A stretch of 45,509 nucleotides of DNA from Clostridia bacterium (GCA_030154225.1 JASKKI010000012.1:1-45509); one strand, 5' to 3'; positions 33,294 through 41,370 are shown, counted from the first letter of the stretch. Numbers and translations: made by a program. The notes: generated from the letters alone by a model not told the origin.

Positions 33294-33510
33294 ATGCAGA
33301 TTAATATCTGAGAATTGGTAAAAAGTTTTGAGCCTCTGTTGGTAGAATACCGTCGAGATTTTCACAAACATCCTGAGTCTGGTTGGGCAGAATTTAGAAC
33401 TGGCCGCCAAAGTTATGAATCTGTTTTAGTTCAAGGATCAGAGTTACTGATAAGGATAGTATTGGATTTAATGGGGTAGATTTTAATAAGGAGGTAAGAA
33501 GAGTGTCTTA
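33294..33510 (+). pseudogene. Remnant of an M20 amidohydrolase (AbgB-like)
   Basis: Starts one base after the carbamoylase stop. ATG CAG ATT AAT ATC then TGA (33309-33311), and ELVKSFEPLLVEYRRDFHKH continues in frame, the family's N-terminal signature; a TGG-to-TGA change fits. The sequence continues PESGWAEFRT then loses almost the whole enzyme and shifts frame: TDKDSIGFNGVDFNKEV (near 33453-33503) resembles the family in another frame. The last bases double as the RBS of the next gene. Neither product can be functional. Confidence 0.8.
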
Positions 33511-34915
33511 CAAATACGACCTAATACTGCAAAAAGGTTATGTGGTTGACCCAACTAGTAAAAGGGATGGAATAATGGACATAGCTATAGCCGCTGGCCA
33601 GATAGTAGAAATAGCTCCGGAAATTAATTCTACCCTTGCCGCAGAAAATTTTGATTTACAAGGCTATTATGTTCTCCCGGGGTTGGTTGAATTGCATATG
33701 CACGCTTCTGCCTGGCTGGGAGGCAGGTTCGGACATAAAATGCTTGTTCAGGCGGGAGTAACCTCTGCTTTGGATATGTCCGGTCCTATAGACAGTGTTC
33801 TGGATATAGCCAGGGATTATGGTGTAGGTTTAAATATTGCTTGTATTAAATATGTACGACCACAGCATACGGTCAATAGTACAAATCCCGATAAACAGGA
33901 ATTAGAGGAGTTGCTGGAACGCTGCCTGAAAAAAGGAGCAATTGGTTTAAAACTTCTAGGTGGACATTATCCTTTAACTCCTGAAGCCACAGCAAAAGCT
34001 ATTGAAGTGGCAAATGAAAACAAAGCCTATGTTGCTTTCCACGCCGGGACCTTGGAGAAAGGTTCTAATATTGAAGGGTTTTTAGAAGCTGTTGAATTAG
34101 CTGATGGGAAAGCATTACATCTAGCCCATATCAACAGTTACTGCCGGGGGTTAGTGCGACCATATATGACCGAAACGGAAGAGGCTATCATAGCTTTGGA
34201 AAATAACCCCAATATTCGCTCAGAATCCTATCTCTCACCGGTAAATGGTACTAGTGCCAAGTGTTTTAATGGAGAACCACAAAGTAATGTAACCAAAAAA
34301 TGTTTAATTACCGGGGGTTTTAAGGCAACTGAAGAGGGCTTGGAAAAAGCCATTATGGCGGGATGGGCCCAAATTAACATGGAAGCTGGAGGTAGAATGA
34401 TTTTAGCCACTGGTGAAGAAGCGGTAAACTTTTGGCGGCAAAAGGGAACAGATACTACAGTAAGTTTTAATGTTAATCCTCCTGAACCTCGCATTAGACT
34501 GGTAACGGCAAAGAGGAGAAATGGGAAATTTATTGTAGACTGCATAAGTACAGATGGTGGAGGTATTCCCCGTAATGTAACAGTAGAAATGGGGCTAGCT
34601 TTGGTTAAATTACAGGCTCTGACCATGCAGGAGTTTGTGATAAAAACTAGCTTTAATCCTGCCAGGATTCTGGGTCTTAATAATAAAGGACATTTCACAC
34701 TAGGGGCTGATGCAGACATTACTGTTGTTGATTTGGAAAGGCAAAAACCTATTATGAGTATTGCCAATGGTAAAGTCATTATGTTTAATGGTTATGTTTG
34801 CGGCCAAGGTAGTAAAATTATCACCACAGCTTCAGGAGTAGACTATATAAAAGAGAAAGGACTAGAGCCTATAGTTGTTCATTTGGATAAAAGTGGTTTT
34901 TATCAAGGATTGTAA
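33503..34915 (+). CDS. Amidohydrolase of the dihydroorotase/hydantoinase superfamily
   Basis: 470 residues. The first metal motif is GLVELHMHASAWLGG (HxH), AVELADGKALHLAHINSY supplies further histidines, and VDCISTDGGGIPRN probably supplies the catalytic aspartate. The family includes dihydroorotases, hydantoinases and D-aminoacylases; position beside a carbamoylase and dicarboxylate carriers suggests ring opening of a hydantoin, ureide or cyclic amide. RBS AAGGAGGTAAGAAG with GTG start. I could not assign the exact substrate. It is longer than AllB-type hydantoinases by little. Confidence 0.85.
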   Translation: MSYKYDLILQKGYVVDPTSKRDGIMDIAIAAGQIVEIAPEINSTLAAENFDLQGYYVLPGLVELHMHASAWLGGRFGHKMLVQAGVTSALDMSGPIDSVLDIARDYGVGLNIACIKYVRPQHTVNSTNPDKQELEELLERCLKKGAIGLKLLGGHYPLTPEATAKAIEVANENKAYVAFHAGTLEKGSNIEGFLEAVELADGKALHLAHINSYCRGLVRPYMTETEEAIIALENNPNIRSESYLSPVNGTSAKCFNGEPQSNVTKKCLITGGFKATEEGLEKAIMAGWAQINMEAGGRMILATGEEAVNFWRQKGTDTTVSFNVNPPEPRIRLVTAKRRNGKFIVDCISTDGGGIPRNVTVEMGLALVKLQALTMQEFVIKTSFNPARILGLNNKGHFTLGADADITVVDLERQKPIMSIANGKVIMFNGYVCGQGSKIITTASGVDYIKEKGLEPIVVHLDKSGFYQGL

Positions 34916-35060
34916 AAAATTTTTGTCTTGTATAAAATAACTATTATAAAACCTAATGATAAATTTTAATATTAAAATTAATTTTATTGACTAGAGTTTT
35001 TATAATAAATGAAAATTGCAGGAAAATACTGATTTTTATAGAATTTGTTATAGAATAATT

Positions 35061-35091
35061 CTTTTGTAACCAGTTGTATAAGTTACAAAAG
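35061..35091. repeat. Perfect 10-bp inverted repeat upstream of the GltP-like gene
   Basis: CTTTTGTAAC (35061-35070) and GTTACAAAAG (35082-35091) around an 11-base spacer. It sits about 40 bases before the start, so it may be an operator or a leader hairpin. The region 34916-35132 otherwise holds no gene. Confidence 0.65.
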
Positions 35092-35132
35092 GATTGAATA
35101 AATATATTTGAATAAAAAAGGAGGTAAGGAAG

Positions 35133-36356
35133 TTGGGTAAAATGAGACTATCCACAAAAATTTTAGTAGGTTTAGTTTTGGGTGTTATTGTAGGTCTATT
35201 CGTACCAACTGCATTTGCCAACACATTTCTTAAACCAATTGGGACTTTATTTATACGTTTAATCAAAATGGTTATTGTACCTTTAGTTTTCTCTTCCTTG
35301 GTTGTCGGGGCTTCTAGTGTTGGTGATGTTAAAAAACTGGGACGCATGGGTGGTAAAACAATTGCTTATTATTTAATTACTACAGCTATTGCAGTTATTA
35401 TAGGTCTTACTTTAGGTAACATCTTACAGCCTGGTGCCGGTTTGGAATTGCCGGTAGATGCAAAATATGAAGGAAAAGAAGCTCCTGCCATAGTCGATGT
35501 TTTATTAAATGTTATTCCCACTAATCCGCTAGATGCTTTAGTTAATGGTAATATGTTACAAATCATATTCTTTGCTATATTTGTAGGTATTAGTATCACC
35601 GTTGTAGGCAGTAAAGCTGAGCCAGTAAAAAGTTTCTTTGATGGTTTTGCCGAGATAATGTACAAAATCACCGGGTTAGTAATGGAAGTTGCTCCTTATG
35701 GTGTATTTGGTTTAATTGCTCCTGTAGTAGCCCAATATGGACTTGATGTACTGGCACCTCTGGCAATGGTTATTTTTGCGGTATATCTAGGTGCTATTAT
35801 CCATGGGGCAGTAGTCTACTCAACGGCGGTTAAAGTTATTGGTAAGATGAGCCCTATTACTTTCTTTAAAGGTATTTTCCCTGCTCAGGTAATTGCCTTC
35901 TCTACCTGTAGTAGTGCCGGGACTTTACCTGCGACAATCCAGTCTGTGGAAGAAAACCTGGGTGTTTCCAATGATGTAGCTAGCTTTGTTCTACCTTTAG
36001 GGGCTACCATTAACATGGATGGTACTTCCCTGTATCAGGGTGTTTGTGCACTCTTTGTAGCTCAGGTTTATGGCCTAGATTTATCCATGGGTCAACAACT
36101 TACTGTAGTTCTCACAGGTACTTTAGCTTCTATCGGGGCTGCAGGGGTTCCAGGGGCTGGTTTGATCATGTTAACTATGGTTTTGGCTTCTGTAGGTTTA
36201 CCTTTGGACGGTGTTGCACTGGTTGCAGGTATTGACCGTATTTTAGATATGGCCCGTACAACTTTAAATGTTACAGGTGATGCTTCAGCTGCAGTAATTG
36301 TAGCTGCTACTGAAAATGATTTAACTATTCCTAGTGATAGTAACATTTCTGCCTAA
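35133..36356 (+). CDS. Dicarboxylate/amino acid:cation symporter (GltP/DctA, DAACS family)
   Basis: 407 residues. Shared family features: LRNxxxx opening replaced by LSTKILVGLVLGVIVGLFVP, FIRLIKMVIVPLVFSSLVVG, the serine-rich loop FSTCSSAGTLPATIQ, NMDGTSLYQGVCALFVAQ (sodium and substrate binding) and GIDRILDMARTTLNVTGD. All binding motifs are intact, and eight helices with two re-entrant loops are expected. TTG start with AAGGAGGT, or ATG at 35142. It supplies glutamate, aspartate or C4-acids, probably for the neighbouring catabolic genes. Confidence 0.93.
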   Translation: MGKMRLSTKILVGLVLGVIVGLFVPTAFANTFLKPIGTLFIRLIKMVIVPLVFSSLVVGASSVGDVKKLGRMGGKTIAYYLITTAIAVIIGLTLGNILQPGAGLELPVDAKYEGKEAPAIVDVLLNVIPTNPLDALVNGNMLQIIFFAIFVGISITVVGSKAEPVKSFFDGFAEIMYKITGLVMEVAPYGVFGLIAPVVAQYGLDVLAPLAMVIFAVYLGAIIHGAVVYSTAVKVIGKMSPITFFKGIFPAQVIAFSTCSSAGTLPATIQSVEENLGVSNDVASFVLPLGATINMDGTSLYQGVCALFVAQVYGLDLSMGQQLTVVLTGTLASIGAAGVPGAGLIMLTMVLASVGLPLDGVALVAGIDRILDMARTTLNVTGDASAAVIVAATENDLTIPSDSNISA

Positions 36357-36418
36357 AAAAGTATGTTCAACATGATTTTTAACAGCTAGACATGTGGACG
36401 GATTTGATGATAATAAAG

Positions 36419-36446
36419 CGTGACCGGTCGGGTCACGTTTTATTTT
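36419..36446. terminator. Bidirectional terminator between the symporter and tupA
   Basis: CGTGACC-ggtcg-GGTCACG with TTTTATTTT on the plus side and CTTTATTAT on the minus side. Both convergent genes end beside it. Confidence 0.85.
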
Positions 36447-37279
36447 GCGAAAAATAACTGCTGTCCTTTAACTTTATATCCATTAATTATTTCTTTACCT
36501 TCCTGAGATGTAATAAACTCAATGAAAGCCATGGCACCTTTATAATTAACACTGGGATGCTTGTCCGGATTTATAGCTATGATACCATAAGGGTTAAGAA
36601 GAGGAGGGTCACCTTCTATTAAAACCTCTAATTTCAAATTATCTTTCATACTTATAAAGGTTCCTCTATCAGTTAAGGTATAGCCCTGTTTTTCACTGGT
36701 CATTACTAAAGTATCTCCCATTCCCTTGTTGACAGCCAGGTACCAGTCACCTTCAGGTTTCACTCCTGTTTTTTCCCATAGTTGCTTTTCTTTTTTATGT
36801 GTACCTGAATTATCTCCCCTGGATAAAAACTCACCTTTTTTTGTTTCTGACAATTTCTTTAATCCTTCAAATATTCCTAATCCTTTAATACCGGCTGGAT
36901 CGTTTTTGGGGCCTACTATAACAAAGTCATTATACATAACATCTCTACGGTTAACACCAAAACCGTCGGCAACAAACTTATCTTCTGCAGCTCTGGCATG
37001 AACTAAAACAACATCACAATCTCCCAGTTCACCCGTTTTAAGGGCCTGACCTGTCCCTTGGGAAATAACATCAACTTTATAGCCGGTTTTCTTTTCGAAA
37101 ACAGGTAAAAGCTGATCCAGTAATCCCGAATCCTTGGTACTGGTAGTAGTTGCCAAAACAATTGTTTTATCTTCCTGTGGTTCAGAACCTTGCTTATTAG
37201 TTTTAGGTTCTTGTTTAGCACATCCTACCATGGAAAAAATAATAAGTACTATTAAAAGATAAGTTAATAATTTTCTCAT
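36440..37279 (-). CDS. tupA: Tungstate ABC transporter substrate-binding protein TupA
   Basis: 279 residues. Lipobox IFSMVGC after a short hydrophobic leader. TTTSTKDSGLLDQLLPVFEKKTGY, SQGTGQALKTGELGDCDVVLVHARAAED and DFVIVGPKNDPAGI are typical of TupA, and SRGDNSGTHKKEKQLW holds the oxoanion-binding residues. It binds tungstate selectively in known members. Start ATG at 37279 with GGAGGGATA is chosen over the track start. No tupB or tupC permease/ATPase gene follows, since the next gene is convergent. A Moco/Tuco-type riboswitch in the leader ties it to tungsten cofactor supply. Confidence 0.93.
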   Translation of the reverse strand: MRKLLTYLLIVLIIFSMVGCAKQEPKTNKQGSEPQEDKTIVLATTTSTKDSGLLDQLLPVFEKKTGYKVDVISQGTGQALKTGELGDCDVVLVHARAAEDKFVADGFGVNRRDVMYNDFVIVGPKNDPAGIKGLGIFEGLKKLSETKKGEFLSRGDNSGTHKKEKQLWEKTGVKPEGDWYLAVNKGMGDTLVMTSEKQGYTLTDRGTFISMKDNLKLEVLIEGDPPLLNPYGIIAINPDKHPSVNYKGAMAFIEFITSQEGKEIINGYKVKGQQLFFAK

Positions 37280-37331
37280 AAATATATCCCTCCTCAAAAA
37301 ATTAAAGTATAGACTTGGCATTGTATTTTTT

Positions 37332-37348
37332 TTACATCACTTCCCTCC
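37332..37348 (-). other. Start-stop mini-ORF in the tupA leader
   Basis: On the minus strand GGAGGGAAGTG is followed directly by ATG TAA (plus 37332-37337), with no amino acid in between. Such start-stop elements can stall ribosomes; here it lies 53 bases upstream of the tupA ATG. May be chance. Confidence 0.35.
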
Positions 37349-37374
37349 TTCTTATTTAACACATTAAAATAATT

Positions 37375-37440
37375 GTGCACCGCAGCCCCTTTAATGCTTT
37401 TTTATAAGAATTATTTCTTAGACTTGCATTAAGAGGTTGC
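37375..37440 (-). repeat. Imperfect inverted repeat in the tupA leader
   Basis: On the minus strand CCTCTTAATGC and GCATTAAAGGGG pair (7 perfect base pairs extended by wobbles and mismatches), with AAGAAATAATTCTT forming an inner hairpin. It lies between the two terminators and the RBS; function unknown. Confidence 0.4.
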
Positions 37441-37475
37441 AACGACTCAGTTATTATGTAATGGGGGCCATAAAA

Positions 37476-37510
37476 ATATCTCCTACCATTTGTTTTGTGG
37501 TAGGAGATAT
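37476..37510 (-). terminator. Second terminator-like hairpin in the tupA leader
   Basis: On the minus strand ATATCTCCTACC-acaaaacaaat-GGTAGGAGATAT (perfect 12-bp stem) is followed by TTTTATGG. It stands about 18 bases after the first terminator and gives a tandem arrangement. Confidence 0.75.
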
Positions 37511-37520
37511 AAAGATAGTA

Positions 37521-37549
37521 TAAAAAAAGTGTCTCCGAAAGAAGACACT
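37521..37549 (-). terminator. First terminator in the tupA leader (riboswitch expression platform)
   Basis: On the minus strand AGTGTCT pairs with AGACACT (with a TCTTTCGG loop region), followed by TTTTTTTAT. Its 5' arm begins at the base where the closing helix of the aptamer ends, so ligand binding can control its formation. Confidence 0.88.
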
Positions 37550-37682
37550 CCCCAAGGCACCCTAAAACTGGAATTACCTTTATAATCCTCCTTTCCACAA
37601 TGGGAGGCATCGATGTTTCCAACGATACCCTACAGGTTTGCACTCCATAGGTATTAAACCTGAAGGAATTACAAACTCGGAG
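37548..37682 (-). promoter_or_regulatory. Molybdenum/tungsten cofactor (Moco/Tuco) riboswitch
   Basis: On the minus strand CTCCGAG opens and CTTGGGGAG closes the element. The best match to the Moco family is GATGCCTCCCATTGTGGAAAGG, resembling the conserved GCCUCCC ... GGAAAGG core of the E. coli moaA element, preceded by a hairpin ATCG-ttggaaacat-CGAT in the position of the E. coli one. Known members occur upstream of cofactor synthesis and molybdate or tungstate transport genes. Exact ligand (Moco or Tuco) is unclear; the tupA context favours tungsten. Confidence 0.78.
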
Positions 37683-37733
37683 ATATTAAGTTCAAAATAA
37701 TTATATTATGTTACTAATGATTTGTCTAGAAAT

Positions 37734-37931
37734 TTATTCTTCAACTGCTTTATTTAGTGCATCGATTAATTCACCAACATTAATACCATGAACAGTTGCA
37801 CCTTGTTCAATGTTTTCAAAACGAGCTGCTGCACAGCCAAGACAACCCATACCAAAGTTCATGAACACTTGAGCAGTTTGGGGATATTTTTGTACAACTT
37901 CAACAATACTCATATCTTTAGTTATTTTCAT
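37734..37931 (-). CDS. DUF1858 redox-disulfide domain protein
   Basis: 65 residues. Contains ITKDMSIVEVVQKYPQTAQVFMNFGMGCLGC, the hallmark of the domain found alone or next to hybrid-cluster proteins, with a CxxC pair in GCLGC likely to form a disulfide or bind metal. Strong RBS AGGAGG. Monocistronic by appearance, divergent from the next gene. Related free-standing domains are common in anaerobic Clostridia; the exact partner is not known. Its own downstream region leads into the tupA riboswitch, but the two are separate units. Confidence 0.9.
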   Translation of the reverse strand: MKITKDMSIVEVVQKYPQTAQVFMNFGMGCLGCAAARFENIEQGATVHGINVGELIDALNKAVEE

Positions 37932-38065
37932 TTAAAAAACCTCCTAAAATTAAAAATCATTGATTAGTATACCAAAATAGACTACTTTTTACAATGATAC
38001 AAAGCATAATGTATTTTTTTTAGAGCAAATTAAACTTAATTGAAATTATGAGGAGGTTTTAAATA

Positions 38066-38293
38066 ATGAGTTCTGACGGAAATATAAAATTTGGTGGCAT
38101 GAAATTTGAACAAAAGGTCAGTACTAGAAAAATCAACAAGTTTGTTGATGACCTTCCTGAAGAGAAAAAGCAGTCTATGTTTCAGGTTGTAAATGAATTG
38201 GTAGATGCTGGCATGATTAAACTTCTCAATCAGGTGACTACTATCGATGATGAAATGGTGGAGTGGCAGGAGACTAATACAGGCGATGAATAA
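38066..38293 (+). CDS. Small acidic hypothetical protein
   Basis: 75 residues, no recognised family. Mostly charged: MSSDGNIKFGGMKFEQKVST, then a helix-like segment INKFVDDLPEEKKQSMFQVV and an acidic end (ETNTGDE). No signal peptide or membrane segment. RBS GAGGAGG well spaced before the ATG, and coding bias is consistent with neighbours. Likely a real cytoplasmic protein of unknown function. Confidence 0.7.
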   Translation: MSSDGNIKFGGMKFEQKVSTRKINKFVDDLPEEKKQSMFQVVNELVDAGMIKLLNQVTTIDDEMVEWQETNTGDE

Positions 38294-38300
38294 CAATATT

Positions 38301-38327
38301 AAGGTGCTGTCTGAATAGCGGCACCTT
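38301..38327 (+). terminator. Hairpin after the small acidic protein gene
   Basis: AAGGTGCTG (38301-38309) pairs with CGGCACCTT (one G-T wobble). The following GTGTTGTT is only weakly T-rich, so it may be a partial terminator. Confidence 0.55.
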
Positions 38328-38430
38328 GTGTTGTTACGGTACGTTTTTTCTTATAAAAAGCAGGATATAGTGATTTTTTCACGAAATAGAAATACACTAT
38401 TTAATAAGGGATAAGAGGGGAGTTTATAAT

Positions 38431-38784
38431 TTGCTTTTAATTAGTTATATGTTTGCAGCGGCCTTGGAGTTAGTAATGACAGTAAAGAACTTTCAATTGG
38501 GAAACCTATCTTATGCCTGGTCTTTTGGTTTTTTATTGTTTCTTAGTGTAGCATCTATACCTTTAGAGACAAGTGAAATGGGGAAGATGGTAAGGGCTGA
38601 ATTTAAAAGCTTAGGAGTGGATACAGCCAAATATGATTTAATTTCCAACTTAGGTAGATCTTTTGCATATATTTTAATAATTGTGAATGTTTTTGATTAT
38701 ATAGCAGGCCTCATTACTGCCTACAGTATAACTTTCATCATGCTTGTTTTAGCTATTTTTAAATATGTCCGGGCTGAAAAGTAA
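38431..38784 (+). CDS. Small integral membrane protein of unknown function
   Basis: 117 residues, about three or four membrane segments (LLISYMFAAALELVMTVKNF, YAWSFGFLLFLSVASIPL, FAYILIIVNVFDYIAGLITA, YSITFIMLVLAIFKYVR) with a cytoplasmic charged loop between. No family recognised. TTG start with GAGGGGAG 9 bases upstream. The stop is directly followed by the zinc-ribbon gene's frame, so the two are probably cotranscribed. Confidence 0.75.
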   Translation: MLLISYMFAAALELVMTVKNFQLGNLSYAWSFGFLLFLSVASIPLETSEMGKMVRAEFKSLGVDTAKYDLISNLGRSFAYILIIVNVFDYIAGLITAYSITFIMLVLAIFKYVRAEK

Positions 38785-38814
38785 ATGATGTCAGGTAGTG
38801 TAAAGGAGGATATA

Positions 38815-39144
38815 GTGGATAACAAATACATTTGCGTGAACTGCTTGCAATGGGTTGATAAATTATATACTCATATTTTCATTGAAGATGGGGAAGAAAC
38901 AGTTATTTTAGTGTGTCAGGATTGTTTATTGGAGGAAAATGAAGTAATTATTGATAGTGATTTATTGCATTATTCTATTTCTAAAGATATTTTGGAAGAA
39001 TATTTGAAAGAACTTAAAGGATTTAAATCAGTATCCAACTTAATAGATAAAGAATATGTTGAAAAAGAAGTATTTTACTTGGAACAGGTTATATTGCCTT
39101 CTATTAGGCGGAGGATAGATAAACTTAAGGATCATCTTATTTAA
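38815..39144 (+). CDS. Small zinc-ribbon-like protein
   Basis: 109 residues from the GTG at 38815, chosen because AAAGGAGG lies 6 bases before it. Two CxxC pairs, YICVNCLQWVDKLYTH and VCQDCLLEEN, can bind one zinc. The rest is acidic and helical (SISKDILEEYLKELKGF). Resembles in layout the 73-aa protein at 41765-41986, which also has two CxxC pairs 25-30 residues apart. Function unknown; may bind nucleic acid or protein. The track start at 38785 is less likely. Confidence 0.7.
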   Translation: MDNKYICVNCLQWVDKLYTHIFIEDGEETVILVCQDCLLEENEVIIDSDLLHYSISKDILEEYLKELKGFKSVSNLIDKEYVEKEVFYLEQVILPSIRRRIDKLKDHLI

Positions 39145-39226
39145 TAACTGGCCACCGCCACGAACAAATGGTCTATCGGACGACTTGTAGTGACTAGTAA
39201 CTTACGTAGTACTGTGAGTATACGGT

Positions 39227-39252
39227 AAAAACGGGCACGGGGCCCGTTTTTT
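39227..39252. terminator. Bidirectional terminator before the transaminase gene
   Basis: AAACGGGC-acgg-GGCCCGTTT with A-run before and T-run after. It serves the plus-strand zinc-ribbon gene and the minus-strand dat gene, whose stop lies at its edge. Confidence 0.88.
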
Positions 39253-40105
39253 AAACATAACATTCCCTTTGGATTTTATTCATATAGGCATCATGTAATT
39301 TTCTAGTAATAGGTCCTACTTTCCCATCTCCTATTTTCTGGTTATTAATGGAGACTACTGGCATTACTTCTGTAGTAGTACCTGTGAGGAAAACCTCATC
39401 TGCATTTAAAATAAAGTCTGGAGTAACTGCCTCTTCTTTAACTACATAATTAAACTCTCTGGCAAATTTCAAAATAGTGGACCGGGTAATTCCGGCTAAT
39501 ATTTTGTTATCAGTGGGAGCGGTATGAATAACATTATCTTTAATAACAAATACATTGGAATTTGCCCCCTCGGTAATAAAGCCATCCCTATACATAATAG
39601 CTTCAAAGCAACCATTTTCATGGGCCGTTTGTTTAGCCAGTACATTTCCTAATAAGTTTAGTGATTTTATGTTACACTTTAACCATCTTTCATCAGGAAC
39701 CAGAATAGCTTTTGCTCCATTTGCTTTTAAATAAGGATCAAGCTTTGTCCAGGGTCGAATTGTCATGGATAGGCGGGGTTTAATTCCCTGTGGAAAAGCG
39801 TGTTTACGGGGAGCAATACCTCTAGTAAATTGGGAATAAATAAGTGCTTCTTTCAAGCCAGTTTTTTCAACAAGCTGTAAATGAAACTTGACTAATTCTT
39901 CTAAAGTATATGGTATATCAATTTTTATCATGGAAGCACTTTTAAATATGCGTTCCATATGCTCAACTACCAAAAATGGTTTACCACCATAAACCAGTAC
40001 TGCTTCATAGACACCATCACCTAATTGGTGTCCCCTATCCTCGATAGGCACCACATATTCATCTAATTCCACAAATTTCCCATCTACTAAACCTATACCT
40101 TCCAT
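39251..40105 (-). CDS. dat: D-amino-acid transaminase (class IV aminotransferase)
   Basis: 284 residues. Interconverts D-alanine or D-glutamate and keto acids, PLP-dependent, in the cytoplasm. PLP-binding lysine in CNIKSLNLLGN; VPIEDRGHQLGDGVYEAVLVYGG, FTRGIAPRKHAFP (typical of D-amino acid types rather than branched-chain enzymes) and ITEGANSNVFVIKDN are characteristic. EVFLTGTTTEVMPVV gives the second phosphate-side contact. Strong RBS GGAGG. It probably supplies D-amino acids for peptidoglycan or polyglutamate. Confidence 0.92.
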   Translation of the reverse strand: MEGIGLVDGKFVELDEYVVPIEDRGHQLGDGVYEAVLVYGGKPFLVVEHMERIFKSASMIKIDIPYTLEELVKFHLQLVEKTGLKEALIYSQFTRGIAPRKHAFPQGIKPRLSMTIRPWTKLDPYLKANGAKAILVPDERWLKCNIKSLNLLGNVLAKQTAHENGCFEAIMYRDGFITEGANSNVFVIKDNVIHTAPTDNKILAGITRSTILKFAREFNYVVKEEAVTPDFILNADEVFLTGTTTEVMPVVSINNQKIGDGKVGPITRKLHDAYMNKIQRECYV

Positions 40106-40219
40106 GGAACAAACCTCCTCATTAAAATTTCTGATTGCTAAAAAAGTTTAAAGTTTATGGTTCATTGTTTATTGTTCACAGATTATAAACTATTATCTAT
40201 GGACTGATATACTTATGGT

Positions 40220-40645
40220 TTACCAGTCATTATACTTTGTGCCATTTACTTCATAACTATAGGTGATATTAGCATTTAGAGAAAGTGAAACGGAGCAATA
40301 TTTCTCCATAGACATTTGAGCTGCTTTTTTTACTTTTTCGGGATCGAGACCCGGTCCTTCTAGTTCAAAATGGACATGAATATCAGTGAATTTCTTAGGG
40401 TAATCTTCTGCTCTTGTACCATTAACATGGACAGCTAGACTGGTTATTTCCTGGCGCATTTTTCCCAGAATATTTATAATATCTATTCCGGAACAACCAC
40501 CTACACCACTCAGTAAAAGTTCGGTTGGCCGGGGGCCTTTATTTTCTCCACCTACATCAGGACTGGCATCCATTATAATTTTATGACCTGATGTTACTTC
40601 AGCCTCAAAAGACATTTTATTCTGCCATCTAACCTTTGCCTCCAC
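40220..40645 (-). CDS. OsmC-family peroxiredoxin-like protein
   Basis: 141 residues. OsmC/Ohr family: MSFEAEVTSGHKIIMDASPD, GPRPTELLLSGVGGCSGIDI (first redox cysteine) and MEKYCSVSLSLNANITYSYE (second). The two cysteines fit organic-hydroperoxide reduction. GTG start with GGGAGG. Downstream of dat? It lies on the same strand 114 bases upstream of it, with AT-rich spacer lacking a clear terminator, so weak cotranscription is possible. Confidence 0.93.
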   Translation of the reverse strand: MEAKVRWQNKMSFEAEVTSGHKIIMDASPDVGGENKGPRPTELLLSGVGGCSGIDIINILGKMRQEITSLAVHVNGTRAEDYPKKFTDIHVHFELEGPGLDPEKVKKAAQMSMEKYCSVSLSLNANITYSYEVNGTKYNDW

Positions 40646-40883
40646 ATAAAAACCTCCCTAATTTATTAATGTTTTTAAAATATTTCTCCTTTCTTATTAT
40701 TTTCCCTGCAAATATTTGGTTTTATAAAAAAAATAAATAGATTATTACCTGATCCTTTTTTAAAAGCAACAAAAACTAAATTTTTCCATTAAATAAAACC
40801 AGGTTTTTTAACTAAAGCGATTTTTTTCTTATTTATTAGTCTTGATTAAAATAAAGACAACTTAAAAAAAGGAGGTGGGAATG

Positions 40884-41108
40884 ATGGCTGTAATCTCAAC
40901 TGCACTTGGTTCCAGGCTTAGTTTGGTTGTGCAAACAGGAACTGATGCTCAAGGAAATCCAGAACTAAAAACCCGCACTTATAATAGGGTAAAAGCCAGT
41001 TCAACAGATGATGCTGTTTATCAGATGGCCACCATATTGGCGGGTTTACAAAAACACCCATTGTATGGTGTGAGCCGTGTCAATGAGGTTAGTCTGGAAC
41101 AGGTATAA
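40884..41108 (+). CDS. DUF1659 domain protein
   Basis: 74 residues from the ATG at 40884 (AAGGAGGT 8 bases upstream; another ATG is at 40881). Family pattern LGSRLSLVVQTGTDAQGNPELKTRTYNRV, ending in a hydrophobic helix. DUF1659 and DUF2922 proteins occur as neighbours in many endospore-forming Firmicutes, but their role is unknown. The next gene is a DUF2922 member 38 bases downstream. Confidence 0.9.
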   Translation: MAVISTALGSRLSLVVQTGTDAQGNPELKTRTYNRVKASSTDDAVYQMATILAGLQKHPLYGVSRVNEVSLEQV

Positions 41109-41145
41109 TTTTAGTTTAATTTATGTAGATGGGAGGTGAAAAAGT

Positions 41146-41370
41146 ATGGTTGAAACTAAGACTTTGCAAATGGTATTTGCCAATGCTGCCAATGGCCGGG
41201 TAACAATTAGTGTGTTAGACCCGAGGGATGACTTGACTGCTTTGGATGTAGAAACCGCCATGAATGATATTATCGCTGCTAATGTTATTAGTTCAACAGG
41301 TGGAGACCTGGTATCGGTGTTAGGGGCGAGGGTTGTCACCCGTCAAGTCACAGAACTTATCACCAGTTAA
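41146..41370 (+). CDS. DUF2922 domain protein
   Basis: 74 residues. Pattern TLQMVFANAANGRVTISVLDPRDDLTALDVETAMNDII and VISSTGGDLVSVLGARVV is typical of DUF2922. RBS GGGAGGTG. Function unknown in the family. It pairs with the DUF1659 gene and is followed by the 400-bp repeat-rich spacer. Confidence 0.9.
   Translation: MVETKTLQMVFANAANGRVTISVLDPRDDLTALDVETAMNDIIAANVISSTGGDLVSVLGARVVTRQVTELITS

Noticed and set aside
37356-37643. Minus-strand 95-aa ORF upstream of tupA
   Set aside because: It runs through the riboswitch and both terminators; no RBS or family match. The region is better explained as leader RNA.
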